From contig CM068367.1 of NCBI GenBank assembly GCA_034769895.1, forward strand, positions 114,188,654-114,252,653: a DNA stretch of 64,000 bases. Reading direction: 5' to 3'. The position numbers and the translations under genes were made by a program. Positions 48,379 to 58,683 of the stretch are shown here, piece after piece. The notes under the pieces were generated by a model. That model had not been told where the DNA came from, made no database searches, and was given only the letters and a program-made list of their open reading frames with translations. This DNA is from Magicicada septendecula (Eukaryota > Arthropoda > Insecta > Hemiptera > Cicadidae). Numbering within the stretch: the first letter of the stretch is position 1; each line of letters begins with the position of its first letter.

Positions 48379-48686
48379 TGTGATCGTGAGAGTTCGTGCG
48401 AATTCGTCAGAAGTGAACAAACCCATTGTTGTTCATAGACGCGGTTAGTTTGCTTTCGACCTCTGCGTACGAATACTCACGAATTCGTACGTCCAGTCGT
48501 ATACGACCAAAATAATTTGTATTTCGTCAGTTTTCGTACGAAATTTGCCGTCTCTGGAAGTCCAGGAGTGTGTCTTTCCTTCCATTCCACTCAACACTCG
48601 TACGATTTCGGAAAGAAAGTGTCTCCACGCTGTTGGATTTCGTACGAACTGTTACTCGCGAGTTCTCACGAACTCGCACGACCACA
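48379..48686. mobile_element. 308-bp inverted-repeat MITE
   Basis: The left arm 48379-48406 (TGTGATCGTGAGAGTTCGTG) and the reverse complement of 48659-48686 (TGTGGTCGTGCGAGTTCGTG) match over 28 bases with about five differences. The inside is rich in TTCGTACGAA palindromes. No transposase. No clear target duplication. Confidence 0.65.
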
Positions 48687-48945
48687 AATTCTGCTGCAAT
48701 GTAACCGCAGTCAGCGGTCTGCAACAAGACAATTTTCTCTCTGAATCTGCTATTCACTGCAAGAACAAATGTAAAGATGTTGACATGTTTTGAGTTCACA
48801 GTACCCTCTAGACTTTAACTATTACCAATAATTTATAATCGAAGGAATGGTGCAAGACTAAAATAATATCGAGTACACGGTAAGGAAACAGATCGAGGAA
48901 TATAAAAGATGAGGATCTGAGATAAATATTAGAAGAGAGAATATA

Positions 48946-49806
48946 AGAGGTCTGGTCAAAAACGTTTTGCAATTTTTGAATTTCCCGTGCTACAAGTATG
49001 TGATGTTCGTGCACACCTTAATGATAATTATTTGAAATTTTAACTCTATTGGATTTACAGTGTAGATTCGATAGCCACTTGAGTAAGTTGTGTTTTGGTG
49101 TTTTGGGCGATCTTTGGCGTTCTACAGTGCAAGGCTGAGGATCATGGCTTAAATTTTGTTTAAAGAATGAGATAAACTGCTCTATCGTAGTAAAGTGTTG
49201 CAGAAAGCTTCTGGCGAGCTACTATGTATGAACTAACGCGTTACAAATGGTACAAAACCTTTAAAGACTATCGCGAATGGGTTGAACATCGTGACAGATG
49301 AAAATTGTGGTTTTATGTTCCACAAAATTTCATCACTAGGTAAATAACAAATACTATTTGGGTATTTTATGCCAATTGTGTACAGGTGTTCATAGAAAAC
49401 GGTCAGATTTACGGAAAGATAATTTATGTATTTTGAACCCCCATAATGCTCATGGACGTACGTAATTGCTTCTTCGGGGATTTTATAAAAAACATCGTAA
49501 TGACACCACAACCCCCTTTTCGCCAGATATGTTCCAATGTGATATTTCTTATTCGCAATAACAGACAGTACCATAAAGAATGTTTTGCGTAAAACAAAAG
49601 ACGTAAGACGTAAAACAAAAATTGTTGAGGGAAGTCAAAGTAGTGCCAAAAAATGCATACAAGAAGTGTTTTGAAGACTGGAAAAGAGGTTAGCATAAGT
49701 GTGTTATATCCGCCTGAGGCTACTTTGAAAGGGGCTTTATAAATGTAGAATGAAGGCATAATTTTTTAAATGAACAATAACTGAACGTAGTTTTTTCCAA
49801 ACCTCG
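48946..49806 (+). mobile_element. mariner-like element, decayed
   Basis: The ends are AGAGGTCTGGTCAAAAACG on the left and, reversed, CGAGGTTTGGAAAAAACTACG on the right, both next to TA. Within, the plus strand holds TDENCGFMFH, then NPHNAHGRT and TTTPFSPDMFQCDISYSQ, corresponding to the catalytic N-AP-HN and PPYSPDL-P-D region of mariner transposase. KKCFEDWKRG and GYFERGFI follow. Frame breaks throughout. At 861 bp the N-terminal region is largely missing. Confidence 0.75.
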
Positions 49807-49849
49807 TACATAACAACCAAAGAATTTTAATTTCAAACAGTGGTCAACG

Positions 49850-50270
49850 TAAAATTGGTTGCACTAGCCTGGGACTAAAGTTTACACATGACGGAAGTCA
49901 AACAGCCGTTAGAGAAAGGGAGGCAGGCAGCAGGTGCACCAAATTTCTTTCTGTGAGATAAACAGTTATGAAAAGACAACAGACTGCTGAATGTACAACA
50001 CAATAATAAGAAGCATTACAGAACTGTGGCGTGAGGAATAAGAGTACGAACAGAATGACTCCTGAATGCTATATTAATGGACTTTTGGAGGCGAGTTGTG
50101 GGAACTTCAAGGAGAGACAGACCAAGAATAGTTCAACTTAACAGCTTGACCCAGATATAAAAACTAGACAGTCGTTCTAATATGGACAATCTCAGGATGG
50201 GTAAGGAACATTTTCCATGACAGATCCTACACTGGGCACCTAGGAGAAGAAATATATCGTTTCCTCGTTT
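49850..50270 (+). other. Possible LINE 3' trace
   Basis: The string MDFWRRVVGTSRRDRPRI near 50,080 resembles the FLRR ... DR-RN segment of LINE C-termini. The rest is not recognisable. Confidence 0.3.
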
Positions 50271-50424
50271 ATATGTATAATGAAAACTGAATTTTATATA
50301 TTCTGTAAGTAACTATTGATGTGTTTTGTTTCTTGCAGTATTTATATGTTATATTATGTACTATTAAACAAATAATTACTTCTGGAAATATTTTTTTTTA
50401 ATCAATATTTTTGTAACTGACGCA

Positions 50425-51480
50425 TGTTTCACGGATTCAGTCTGTATCTTCAGAGTTTCTGCATAAATTATAGAATTTGCTATTTTATTTCGATTTAAAT
50501 TTTTCGTATTTTGTAATGTTTGTACGAAATCTATTGTTTTGACGGTTATATTAGAAATACTAATATTATTATAAAATTAATTTTAATAAATTTATAATTT
50601 TAAATACATCATCTTGTTTTGTTTTTATTTGAACTTCTTCAGTCAGGGAATTATTATTATTCTGTTTGTGTATTTACATTCGCACATATTCATACTGTGA
50701 CCTTATTGTTTGTTTTTTGTGAACTTAACATTTTGACTGTCTGGAAATTGATATGTATTATTTAAATAATGTGTGACTAAATTAAACTTGTAAATATTTT
50801 TTTTTAAACATGCATTTTGGGGTTGAAGTATTCTATCACGTAGCTTTTCTTTGTTTGGCCTACGTAAAATTTATTGCAATATGGACATTCTATTTTGCAT
50901 ATTCCATTTTGTTGTGAACGTTGGATTTAGTTGAAAGTTTTATTTTATTAAAAACTGTATTATCTTTGTTGTAAGACATTTTTAAATAGTTTACTCAGTT
51001 TTTGAGTTACATTCCCCGTAATAAGCAAAGGTTACCTATATATTTTATATTATCATCAACAGCTGGATTCTTAGATGTAGGTTTATTAAGTATTCGTTTA
51101 GTGAGTTTTTTTTAATTATTTACTAATTTATTTTAATTTTTATCTTTCTTTCTTCCAGTCCTTCTGTCTTTGTCATGTAATGGGATTCTAAGGATTCGGT
51201 ATATTTAGGAATTAAGAGTTCAATTTTGTGTTGGAGTGGATGGTTATAATTACTTGGAATTATTAAATTAGTTTTAAGATACTTTCTAATCATTTAATAT
51301 TAACAATCTGTTTCATTTATAATTATGGTTAGGTCTAAGTAATTTAATTTATCATTAGATTTTTTTTATGCAAATTTTATCATCAGCGTATGTGAAGTAA
51401 CATTCTAACGGGTCGTTCAGTTTTTTAATGCGTATTATTTCTTCATCGAGGTTTACTAGACTGATTTCTTCCGATACAAT
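50425..51480 (-). pseudogene. Penelope-like element, RT end plus GIY-YIG endonuclease relic
   Basis: On the minus strand, scattered frames give LNDPLECYFTYADDKI, then NDKLNYLDLTIIINET and PAVDDNIKYIGNL. Next are NGICKIECPYCNKFYVGQT, the GIY-YIG nuclease core, and NLVTHYLNNTYQFPDSQNVK, the C-terminal block shared with the copy at about 20.45 kb. Many stops and deletions. A hammerhead-like motif follows at 50,427-50,453. The intact gypsy element lies 170 bp beyond the other end of this relic. Confidence 0.75.
50427..50453 (-). ncRNA. Eroded hammerhead-like motif of the minus-strand PLE
   Basis: On the minus strand, CTGAAGA (50453-50447), an extra T (50446), stem II ACAGA/TCCGT (50445-50441 with 50435-50431, one mismatch) and GAAA (50430-50427), followed by C-AT-GCG. 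Confidence 0.5.
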
Positions 51481-51648
51481 AACGGATGCGAGGGCTCCGT
51501 ATTATTATTGTTTTCAATATAATAACAAACTATGCCACATGATCTCGCTGCTGGAGCTATGTTGGTTGAACGATTATTGAAACTATTCAGGAAACGAAGA
51601 CAGACTTCTTGAATGAAACTATCACTAGTAAATATCAAAGACGGAAGA

Positions 51649-51652
51649 ATAT
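51649..51652. repeat. Left 4-bp target duplication ATAT of the gypsy element
   Basis: ATAT precedes the left LTR and recurs at 63370-63373 after the right LTR. Confidence 0.75.
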
Positions 51653-54149
51653 TGTAAAAAGAGAAATAAATAGGTGTTAAGATGAGACGATGATGCCCCA
51701 CGTTGCGAGCGTCAATTTGTAAAAAGAGAAATAAAGATCACCTATGAGGACGTTTGAAAACCCCACTGTTGTAATCAATTTAGTAACGAACTGCTTGTTA
51801 ATTATGTGAGGACGTATGTTATAATGTATGATACCAGCTGGAGACGTCAAATTATAAAGAAATCTTGTCTATGAGTGTAATTAGTTATAAGAGACTCCGG
51901 TGTAACAAACGCCAAGTAGTACGTTGTAGGTGGTGATTCGTAACAATTAAAATGCTGTTACCTGGTTTAATTAATATGTTATTAACTAATATACCTTGCG
52001 GTTGTGACCAGTGAAACCCTCAGAACACAGATTATTAAGTCCACAAACTTAGAATTATATTCCTGAATTTATAATGGTATTATTCTGTAGACTTAATTTA
52101 ATTCTCAGTGGTTGTTTAATATGAGCAATATATATGGAGTATTTACTGAATGTAAGTGGTTTTTGTCTCAACCCTAGTCCCTCAACGATAAAAATTTCAT
52201 TCAAATTTAGTATGACAAAACCCGTTAGTTCAGCAATCTCCCGTCCCACCAGCTGTAAACTTGGAGCGCTATTACTAGAAATAAGTGTACTTATAGGTTA
52301 GTTATTCTGAGTGTTTGTATCAATCTGTTAATAAATTATTACGCCAATTACATATAGTATTTTCTCTGCAATGATTAAAACGTTATCTCATACAACAAAT
52401 GTACTTTATTTATTTTTCTCTGGTATTTAACAAGTTACGTTGTCTCAGACAAACAATAAGACGATCCAATCGACTATCCCAACATATATCGATTCTTAAT
52501 TATTCGAACTCTAAAAAAAAAACATATATACTTTGAAAATAATGACAAATAATTCTTATACCAGGGTTCGTGTAGTTCTTTGAACCATTAGTAAGGCCAG
52601 GTAAAACGCATAATTAAGGTTGTTCAATTTACAAAAAGAATAAAATTATTTACTTAAAATACAATGATATGAAAATAATTTGTTTTTTACCCAAACGGCG
52701 AAAGCTTCATTAGGCGGTGAATGTTTGTCAACAGCGGTCAAAATCCAGTTTATATCGTCTTCACCCAGTAAAACTGCTCTGGTTTTCAATGAATGGATGA
52801 TGGTAATCCCACAGGAACTCTTGTGCTTCGATTCTTCTTTTGCGTCTTCACAATTCTTGGTCCCAACGAACTGGAATTAGGATCTCAGCTTACGCTGTCA
52901 ATGAAGGTTATTTCGTCAACCGAATCTTCTGTATTTCCAAATATTTCCGTTAATTCAGGCTTTAACTCTTTACTGGTCTTCAATTTATAGCATGAATTGG
53001 TTTGATACCAAATACAGCGGAAATATTTAGTGACTGAGGTGAGAAGCTTTCAATTCTTTTTTATTTTACTCATTGATAATTTAGAGTGTTATTTAATTTG
53101 TACGATTCATTAGCGTTCAAATATAATTGTTTTACAAAAAGGCTTTTTCAGTTTGGATATATCTTTCCTTTATATTTATTCATATATTTAAATATATCGG
53201 TTCATTTCAATCTAATAGCTTGTAACAATCAGTACCATCTATTCAAAATCAACAACTTATTAAAAATCAGTTGCCTTAACAACCATGTTTTCTATATATC
53301 CTTGAGCCGGCATTATAGAATATTACTACTCCTTTCCAATAAAATACTCCATGCTTGGATTAATATTGAATCACATAAAATTCTCCCCTAACCTTCCTTA
53401 TTAAACAGTAAATGTTTTACTAGAGTTTCGTTGGACTGGGTTTACTAAAAAGGTATTAATTTCCTTTCACTAATATGGAATTTAGGCCTATAGAATCATT
53501 TACAACCATTATAACATTATTTGGTTTTTAACTTAATTTTCTTTTTTACCTGACCTACTGTACAATTAATTATTGATTACATAGTTAATTACATGAATTT
53601 TAATTTACTGGTGGTTAGTTGTTTTTTTATATTAATTAACTGGTTCTGGAACCCTTTATTAATTTATGACATAATTGTCAGAACTACTTGTTAGATTTAA
53701 AACACTGGTCACACTCCTGATCCAGTTTATAAACATTAATTAGAACAACATTATTTTTCAACATTATACAATACTGACAACTTAGTACAGTACCTAACAT
53801 TGGTAACTATACTGGGTTACATAAATACAAATCCAATATAAACATAAACATAATTATTGGTGAAGTATTATTATCAAATAACATTATTTCATCTTTAGTA
53901 TAGTCAACATACAATATAAAATACTCTGTGACCTGAACATGCCACAGTACCAAACAAACAATTCATAACATTCAATCATTACTTAGTCTGGTTTTTATAC
54001 ATTTAATACTAGTCATTGCCTCCTTCTGGTTTGAGTTACTTCTCGAGCACATGACCTATTGAACAACCTTAAGTCAGGGTATGGTCCTTGACCATATTTC
54101 ATTCAATCTTTTATGTAACGTTGGGGAACCTCAACTATGTTGCGTTACA
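51653..54149 (-). repeat. 3' LTR of the gypsy element (2,497 bp)
   Basis: Boundaries are set by the identical sequence shared with 60874-63369 and by the TG...CA ends. It contains no conserved open frame. The apparent frames at 52,680-53,391 are duplicated in the other LTR only because the LTRs are copies. A second LTR-end/PBS-like string lies at 51695-51735. Confidence 0.95.
51695..51717 (-). other. Degenerate primer-binding-site copy inside the 3' LTR
   Basis: Plus-strand GCCCCACGTTGCGAGCGTCA plus ATT lies directly before an inner TGTAAAAAGAGAAATAAA at 51718. The real site (60853-60873) has the same layout with GCCCCACGTTGGGCGCCA. Confidence 0.8.
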
Positions 54150-54168
54150 TAACACCCCCCCTTCGAAA
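54150..54168 (-). promoter_or_regulatory. Polypurine tract (plus-strand primer)
   Basis: The minus strand reads GAAGGGGGGGTGTTA directly before the 3' LTR start TGTAACGC. A G-run purine tract at this point primes plus-strand DNA synthesis in LTR retroelements. Confidence 0.85.
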
Positions 54169-55221
54169 TAAGTTTATTTTGGGTATAAACAAAGTTTAGC
54201 AAGAAATAAACTTCTAATTTGTATCTGGCCAATTGGTTTCCTATTTATAGTACTTTTATATTTCACAATTATCCGTTATTTTATTATCATTTCTTCGTTC
54301 CTTCTTAAAGTCAATTATTTCCCAAGTTTAAATCTTATTTCTATAATCATTCTTGTGACATTCTTCATTAATTATACATTTTGGATCTGGTTTTATTTAA
54401 TTCTCTATATTTATTTGTGAGTTTTCCCTCTAATATTTAATTTTCCTAAACCTCCCTAACATTATAACTGGAATCGAATCGGTGGTGCTCTATCGGCTAA
54501 CCAATTACCGTCGTCCGTTACATACTTTCTGGGATCAGAGGAACATCATCTCTGCCCAGTCAAATGATTGCTGGAATATTCTACAGTCAATCTTCATTAA
54601 TAAACCTCGTAAGGTAGTCATCATGTGACCTTCAATAAAATAATAAATAATAATCATATTCTAGGGATTATTCACTGTACTTTAACTCGGATCATATTAT
54701 TTCTTCATATTAATTCTTCCTTCTATTATACACTTCTCATCTCCAATACTTGGCTATTTTATTGACATTTATTAATTGGGTTTTGTTTTCGGATAATTCT
54801 TAAATATTTGTTTTTTTCTTTTCTTGTGATCTTTTTGAGGGTTCCATTTTGGCTTCTTCATTCTCTTATCTTCATTGGCTCATAAATTGTTTTCTTAAAT
54901 ACTTGTTTGTAAGTTGGGCTTACTTCATTTTTTTTTTTTTTTTTGAATTTTGGGGTATTTATTCTCTTTATTTTAAATCATACTGTTTCTGAATAATTAT
55001 GAGTAAGTTGTTCTTACATCCTTTGGAATTTTGGGTTTTAGTTTCTTTTTTTTAAATTATATTGTTCGAAATAAGTTGAGTAAGTTGTCCTTACGTCTTT
55101 TGGAATTTTGGGTTTTAGTTTCTTTTTTTTAAATTATATTGTTCGAAATAAGTTGAGTAAGTTGTCCTTACGTCTTTTGGAATTTTGGGTTTTTCATTAA
55201 ATCACCTTGTCTGTATTAAGT
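54169..55221 (-). other. Non-coding 3' region of the gypsy element; no env
   Basis: About 1.05 kb between the pol stop and the polypurine tract, with no minus-strand open frame of note. The part next to pol is a repeat array (54,940-55,195). An envelope gene would have to lie here and is absent. Confidence 0.8.
54940..55195 (-). repeat. 77-bp tandem repeats in the gypsy 3' region
   Basis: GGAATTTTGGGTTTT recurs at 55025, 55102 and 55179, a period of exactly 77, with TAAGTTGTCCTTACGTC between. A more diverged unit precedes these at about 54,945. Confidence 0.9.
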
Positions 55222-58200
55222 TTATGCACATTTTTTTTTTTTTTTTTTTATTTTTTCTGTCCTAGTTATCATTGTTGTATTTATTTTGTCATCAACCATT
55301 TCATAGTATCGCTTAATTGAGGACTGGTTGTATGTACCCTTCTTCTTTAGTGTATGGGGATCCAATATTTCATAGGTATTATTTCCGTTATCTTTACTTA
55401 CAGTATACGGTCCCGTGTACAATAGTAACAACTTCTTAGCAATGCCTTCCATCGTACTGGGCAATTCTCGATTCTTCAATAGTATCTTGTCTCCCACTAA
55501 GTATCGCTCCGGTTTTGGTTGAAATTGCTGGTATTTTCTTCTCGTTCTCTCGGTTCGTTCTAGTATATTCTCGTAAAATTTTACACTGTTAAATTTATAT
55601 TCATCTCCGCTAGGGAATTGTATTAATTCCGCTATCTCTCTGGGTGGTGGTCTCTGGAACATTGCTGTATAGGGGGTCATTTCGATAAATTGGTGGTGTG
55701 ATAAGTTTATGAAATCTTCTGCAGCTGTTAAATACTCGGACCATTTTCTCTGTTGGTTAAAGCAATACGTGCGTAGGATCCTCCCTACTTCCCTTAATAC
55801 TCGTTCGGCCGGGTTGCTGCTCGGGTGGTATACAGATGTTTTATACGTCTTGATTCCCTTTTCCCGTAGAGTGTCTTTCCACTTGCTCCCCTTAAATTGT
55901 GTTCCATGGTCAGTAATAATGGATTTCGGAGCTCCTACCTCACTAATGTAATTTTGACATATAATGTTTAATATCTTTTGCGTCGTCGCCCGGTTGATCG
56001 GGTATAGTTTCGTGAATCTGGTATAATGGTCGAATAGAATTATAAAATATTTATACTGGTGCCTCCCCCCACTTCGCGGGAATGGGCCGCAAATATCGAC
56101 AAATACTTTTTCTAATCTATTTGATGATGTGATTGGCATCATTGTGCCTTCCTTCCTGTGATTGTTAACTTTTACGAGCTGGCATATGTGGCAACGTTTA
56201 ATCTGGTTTCGCACCTTTCTGTTAACATCCCTGATGTATACGTGTTCTTGGAGTGCTTTGACTACCTTCAATGCCCCCATGTGGCCATACCTGATATGGT
56301 AATCCATTATGAGATCCTTTTCTATATTTTGTGGTATAACAATTTTCCAGGTGTTAAGTTTGTAATGCGTCTTAATGAATAGTATTTGTTGGTGTTCGCA
56401 GTAAAATTGTGTTATGCGATCGTCTTGTTCTCCAAGCCTGTCAAAAATTTTTTTCAATCTGGGGTCCTGTTTCTGCTGTTGTTCGAGTCCTGTTATTATA
56501 TTAGTCAGATCAGATCTATTACTGATGATATGGTATAGTTTAATTATGGTTTCTTTTTCCCCCTCAAACGTCTGGTCCCTGATATTGATCCGTGATAATG
56601 TATCTGCAATGATGTTTCCTTTTCCAGGAATGTATTCCCAATTTAGGTTATACTCTTGCAGTGTCAGGCTCCACCTGGTCAATCTTCCATGATTCAACTT
56701 ACAACTTTTTAGAAATGAAATTGACTTGTGATCAGTTCTGACGGTCGTCTTGTATCCTAAAATGTAGGTCCTGAACTTGTTACAGGAAAATACAACACTC
56801 AAAAGCTCTTTCTCCGTTACATTATAGTTTTTTTCACAACTATTCAGGACTCGACTAGCGAAACTGATCACTTGATGGTTCCCTTCATCATCCTCCTGAT
56901 AAAGAACAGATCCCAAACTGACATCACTGGCGTCACAATTCATAAAAAATTGTTTATTGAAATTGGGGTGGTGTAACATTACTGGCTCCAAAAATTTAGT
57001 TTTAATTAGTTCAAGCGTGGCATCTTGCTCTTCTCCCCACGTCCACTTGTCCTTGGATGATAATTGGCGTACAAATCTTGATGTTATTTCCGAATAATGT
57101 TCTTGAAATTTACGGTAATAATTACATATGCCAAGGAATGATTGGAGCTGCTTCCTGTTCCTTGGTTTTGGGAATTTTTGAATTGACTCAATTTTTTCTT
57201 GGGATGGGGTGATCCCCTGCTCCGACAAGTTAAATCCTAAAAATTTCACTTCGTTCGCTATCAATTTTGATTTCTCCAGCTTTAATGTAATATGGTTCTC
57301 CGACAGCCTTTTTAGCACTTGCTCTACTCGTTGGCAATGGTCATTCCAATTGGTCGAAGTTATCAAAATATCATCCACATAGACTGTTGTATATTGGAGT
57401 GTTTCCTGTCCGAGGATTTGGTCCATGATTTTTACAAACACGGCTACTGAATTAACCAGTCCGAATGGCAACCGTTTAAACTGGTAATTTCGGCCTTCGA
57501 AAATGAATGCCATGTATTTGCGGCTCTCTGGATGGAGTTCGACTTGCCAGTATCCACAGACGGTATCCCACGTGCTGATGTATTTGATTCCATGAAACTT
57601 TTTAAGTATTTCCTCGATTTCCCCCGGGGATGTTCGGTCATTCACTATTACTTTATTGATTTCCCTTGCATCTAAGCAAATTCTTACTTGGCCACCTTTC
57701 TTCGGGACAGCGAGGATAGGGCTGGTATACGGTGAATAACTGGGTTCAATGATGTCCTCGTCTATTAATCTATCAATTTCTGCCCTCACAGCTTCCTTCA
57801 GTGAGTAAGCGACTGGGTATGATTTTTTGTTGAAACTTACAGGTTCTCGAAACTCTATTTTGCATTGGTAATCTCTTACCTTGCCAGGTATATTTGAAAA
57901 TACATGGCGATATCTATTGTACACTTCAACTAACTGTTCCCTTTGCATGTTAGTTATTCCACATTCAAATTTACGGATCTCATTAATTTTGTCATGCCAC
58001 ATTTGCTCATCGTCCAACTCGTAAAAGATATTATTACTTGGTGATTGTTCCTGTTGATCTAAATTTCTTTGTATATGATATGTTACTCGGGTTGGTGTCG
58101 TACTGTCGCTGTTAACTAAGTCAGCCGTCCATTCTGTTTGATTGCTTTTTAACGATAATTTTGACCTGTTCATGTCAATGATAGCTGAGTATTGTTTCAG

Positions 58201-58665
58201 CATGTCACAACCGATTAACATGTTAAATGGTAAGCCACTGGCTACTAGAAAAGTCATTGGGATTGTTTTATTGTTACTCGTTAACTCCAACCTTGCTTGT
58301 TTCCGGACCGTTCTATTTTGGCGTCCCGTTGCCCCTATCAGTACAATGTTGCTTATTGGTAACGTAAGTATATGCTTCTTCCCTTCTTCAAGTATTTTGT
58401 TTAGTTCTATTGCGTCGATTAGCGACACGTTAGCCCCAGTGTCTATCATAATTTTGGTTTGTACACTGTTGATCTCTGCCGTTATGTAAATTATTTCATT
58501 ACTATTCTTTCTTGGATTTCCGTCTTCTTCTTCCAACAACTCGTCCCTTAAATTTTTCAAGTAGTTACTACAAATAATTGTGATACATTTATTATTTTTA
58601 CTGTGGTCCCTTATGTCGTTAAACCCGATAGAGTTGTTCAGTGAGGGTCCTGCTGGTGTTTTCAC
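55222..58665 (-). CDS. pol: Gypsy pol: protease, reverse transcriptase, RNase H, integrase
   Basis: 1,147 residues, counted from the GTG at 58665; this is not a real start, as pol is entered by -1 frameshift from gag. The aspartic protease has DTGA at 75-78, which cuts the polyprotein. RT runs from about 280 to 520, with YVDD at 429-432. RNase H carries D578, E618, D645 and D688. The integrase has a zinc finger (H790, H795, C825, C828), a DDE triad D857, D919 and E954, and a GPY/F-type segment (YTGPYTV, about 1083-1089). It ends in a lysine run from a poly-A tract. No stop or frameshift interrupts it. The TDHGTQF and NPAERV variants around the active site are typical of a subset of arthropod Ty3/gypsy elements. 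Together these functions make the cDNA and insert it. Confidence 0.95.
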   Translation of the reverse strand: MKTPAGPSLNNSIGFNDIRDHSKNNKCITIICSNYLKNLRDELLEEEDGNPRKNSNEIIYITAEINSVQTKIMIDTGANVSLIDAIELNKILEEGKKHILTLPISNIVLIGATGRQNRTVRKQARLELTSNNKTIPMTFLVASGLPFNMLIGCDMLKQYSAIIDMNRSKLSLKSNQTEWTADLVNSDSTTPTRVTYHIQRNLDQQEQSPSNNIFYELDDEQMWHDKINEIRKFECGITNMQREQLVEVYNRYRHVFSNIPGKVRDYQCKIEFREPVSFNKKSYPVAYSLKEAVRAEIDRLIDEDIIEPSYSPYTSPILAVPKKGGQVRICLDAREINKVIVNDRTSPGEIEEILKKFHGIKYISTWDTVCGYWQVELHPESRKYMAFIFEGRNYQFKRLPFGLVNSVAVFVKIMDQILGQETLQYTTVYVDDILITSTNWNDHCQRVEQVLKRLSENHITLKLEKSKLIANEVKFLGFNLSEQGITPSQEKIESIQKFPKPRNRKQLQSFLGICNYYRKFQEHYSEITSRFVRQLSSKDKWTWGEEQDATLELIKTKFLEPVMLHHPNFNKQFFMNCDASDVSLGSVLYQEDDEGNHQVISFASRVLNSCEKNYNVTEKELLSVVFSCNKFRTYILGYKTTVRTDHKSISFLKSCKLNHGRLTRWSLTLQEYNLNWEYIPGKGNIIADTLSRINIRDQTFEGEKETIIKLYHIISNRSDLTNIITGLEQQQKQDPRLKKIFDRLGEQDDRITQFYCEHQQILFIKTHYKLNTWKIVIPQNIEKDLIMDYHIRYGHMGALKVVKALQEHVYIRDVNRKVRNQIKRCHICQLVKVNNHRKEGTMMPITSSNRLEKVFVDICGPFPRSGGRHQYKYFIILFDHYTRFTKLYPINRATTQKILNIICQNYISEVGAPKSIITDHGTQFKGSKWKDTLREKGIKTYKTSVYHPSSNPAERVLREVGRILRTYCFNQQRKWSEYLTAAEDFINLSHHQFIEMTPYTAMFQRPPPREIAELIQFPSGDEYKFNSVKFYENILERTERTRRKYQQFQPKPERYLVGDKILLKNRELPSTMEGIAKKLLLLYTGPYTVSKDNGNNTYEILDPHTLKKKGTYNQSSIKRYYEMVDDKINTTMITRTEKIKKKKKKCA

Positions 58666-58683
58666 TGCCGTGTGATGTTTAAA
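58621..58683 (-). promoter_or_regulatory. -1 ribosomal frameshift signal: UUUAAAC plus predicted pseudoknot
   Basis: On the minus strand, 58683-58677 is TTTAAAC, in gag frame T-TTA-AAC, a canonical slippery heptamer. Nine bases later CAGTGA (58667-58662) can pair with TCACTG (58644-58639). The loop string GGACCC (58650-58645) can pair with GGGTTT (58626-58621) to give an H-type pseudoknot. The gag TGA (58664-58662) lies in the stem. Slipping back one base enters the pol frame, which has no stop between here and 58665. Confidence 0.8.

Noticed and set aside
53086..53391. 101-residue frame repeated exactly at 62,306-62,611
   Set aside because: Both lie in the LTRs, on the strand opposite to the element. 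Identity reflects LTR duplication, not a conserved gene.
54169..55221. Possible env gene
   Set aside because: No suitable open frame on the element strand; the part next to pol is tandem repeat.
58663..58665. GTG as the start codon of pol
   Set aside because: The frame is open upstream and overlaps gag at a UUUAAAC site, so frameshifting is the better explanation.
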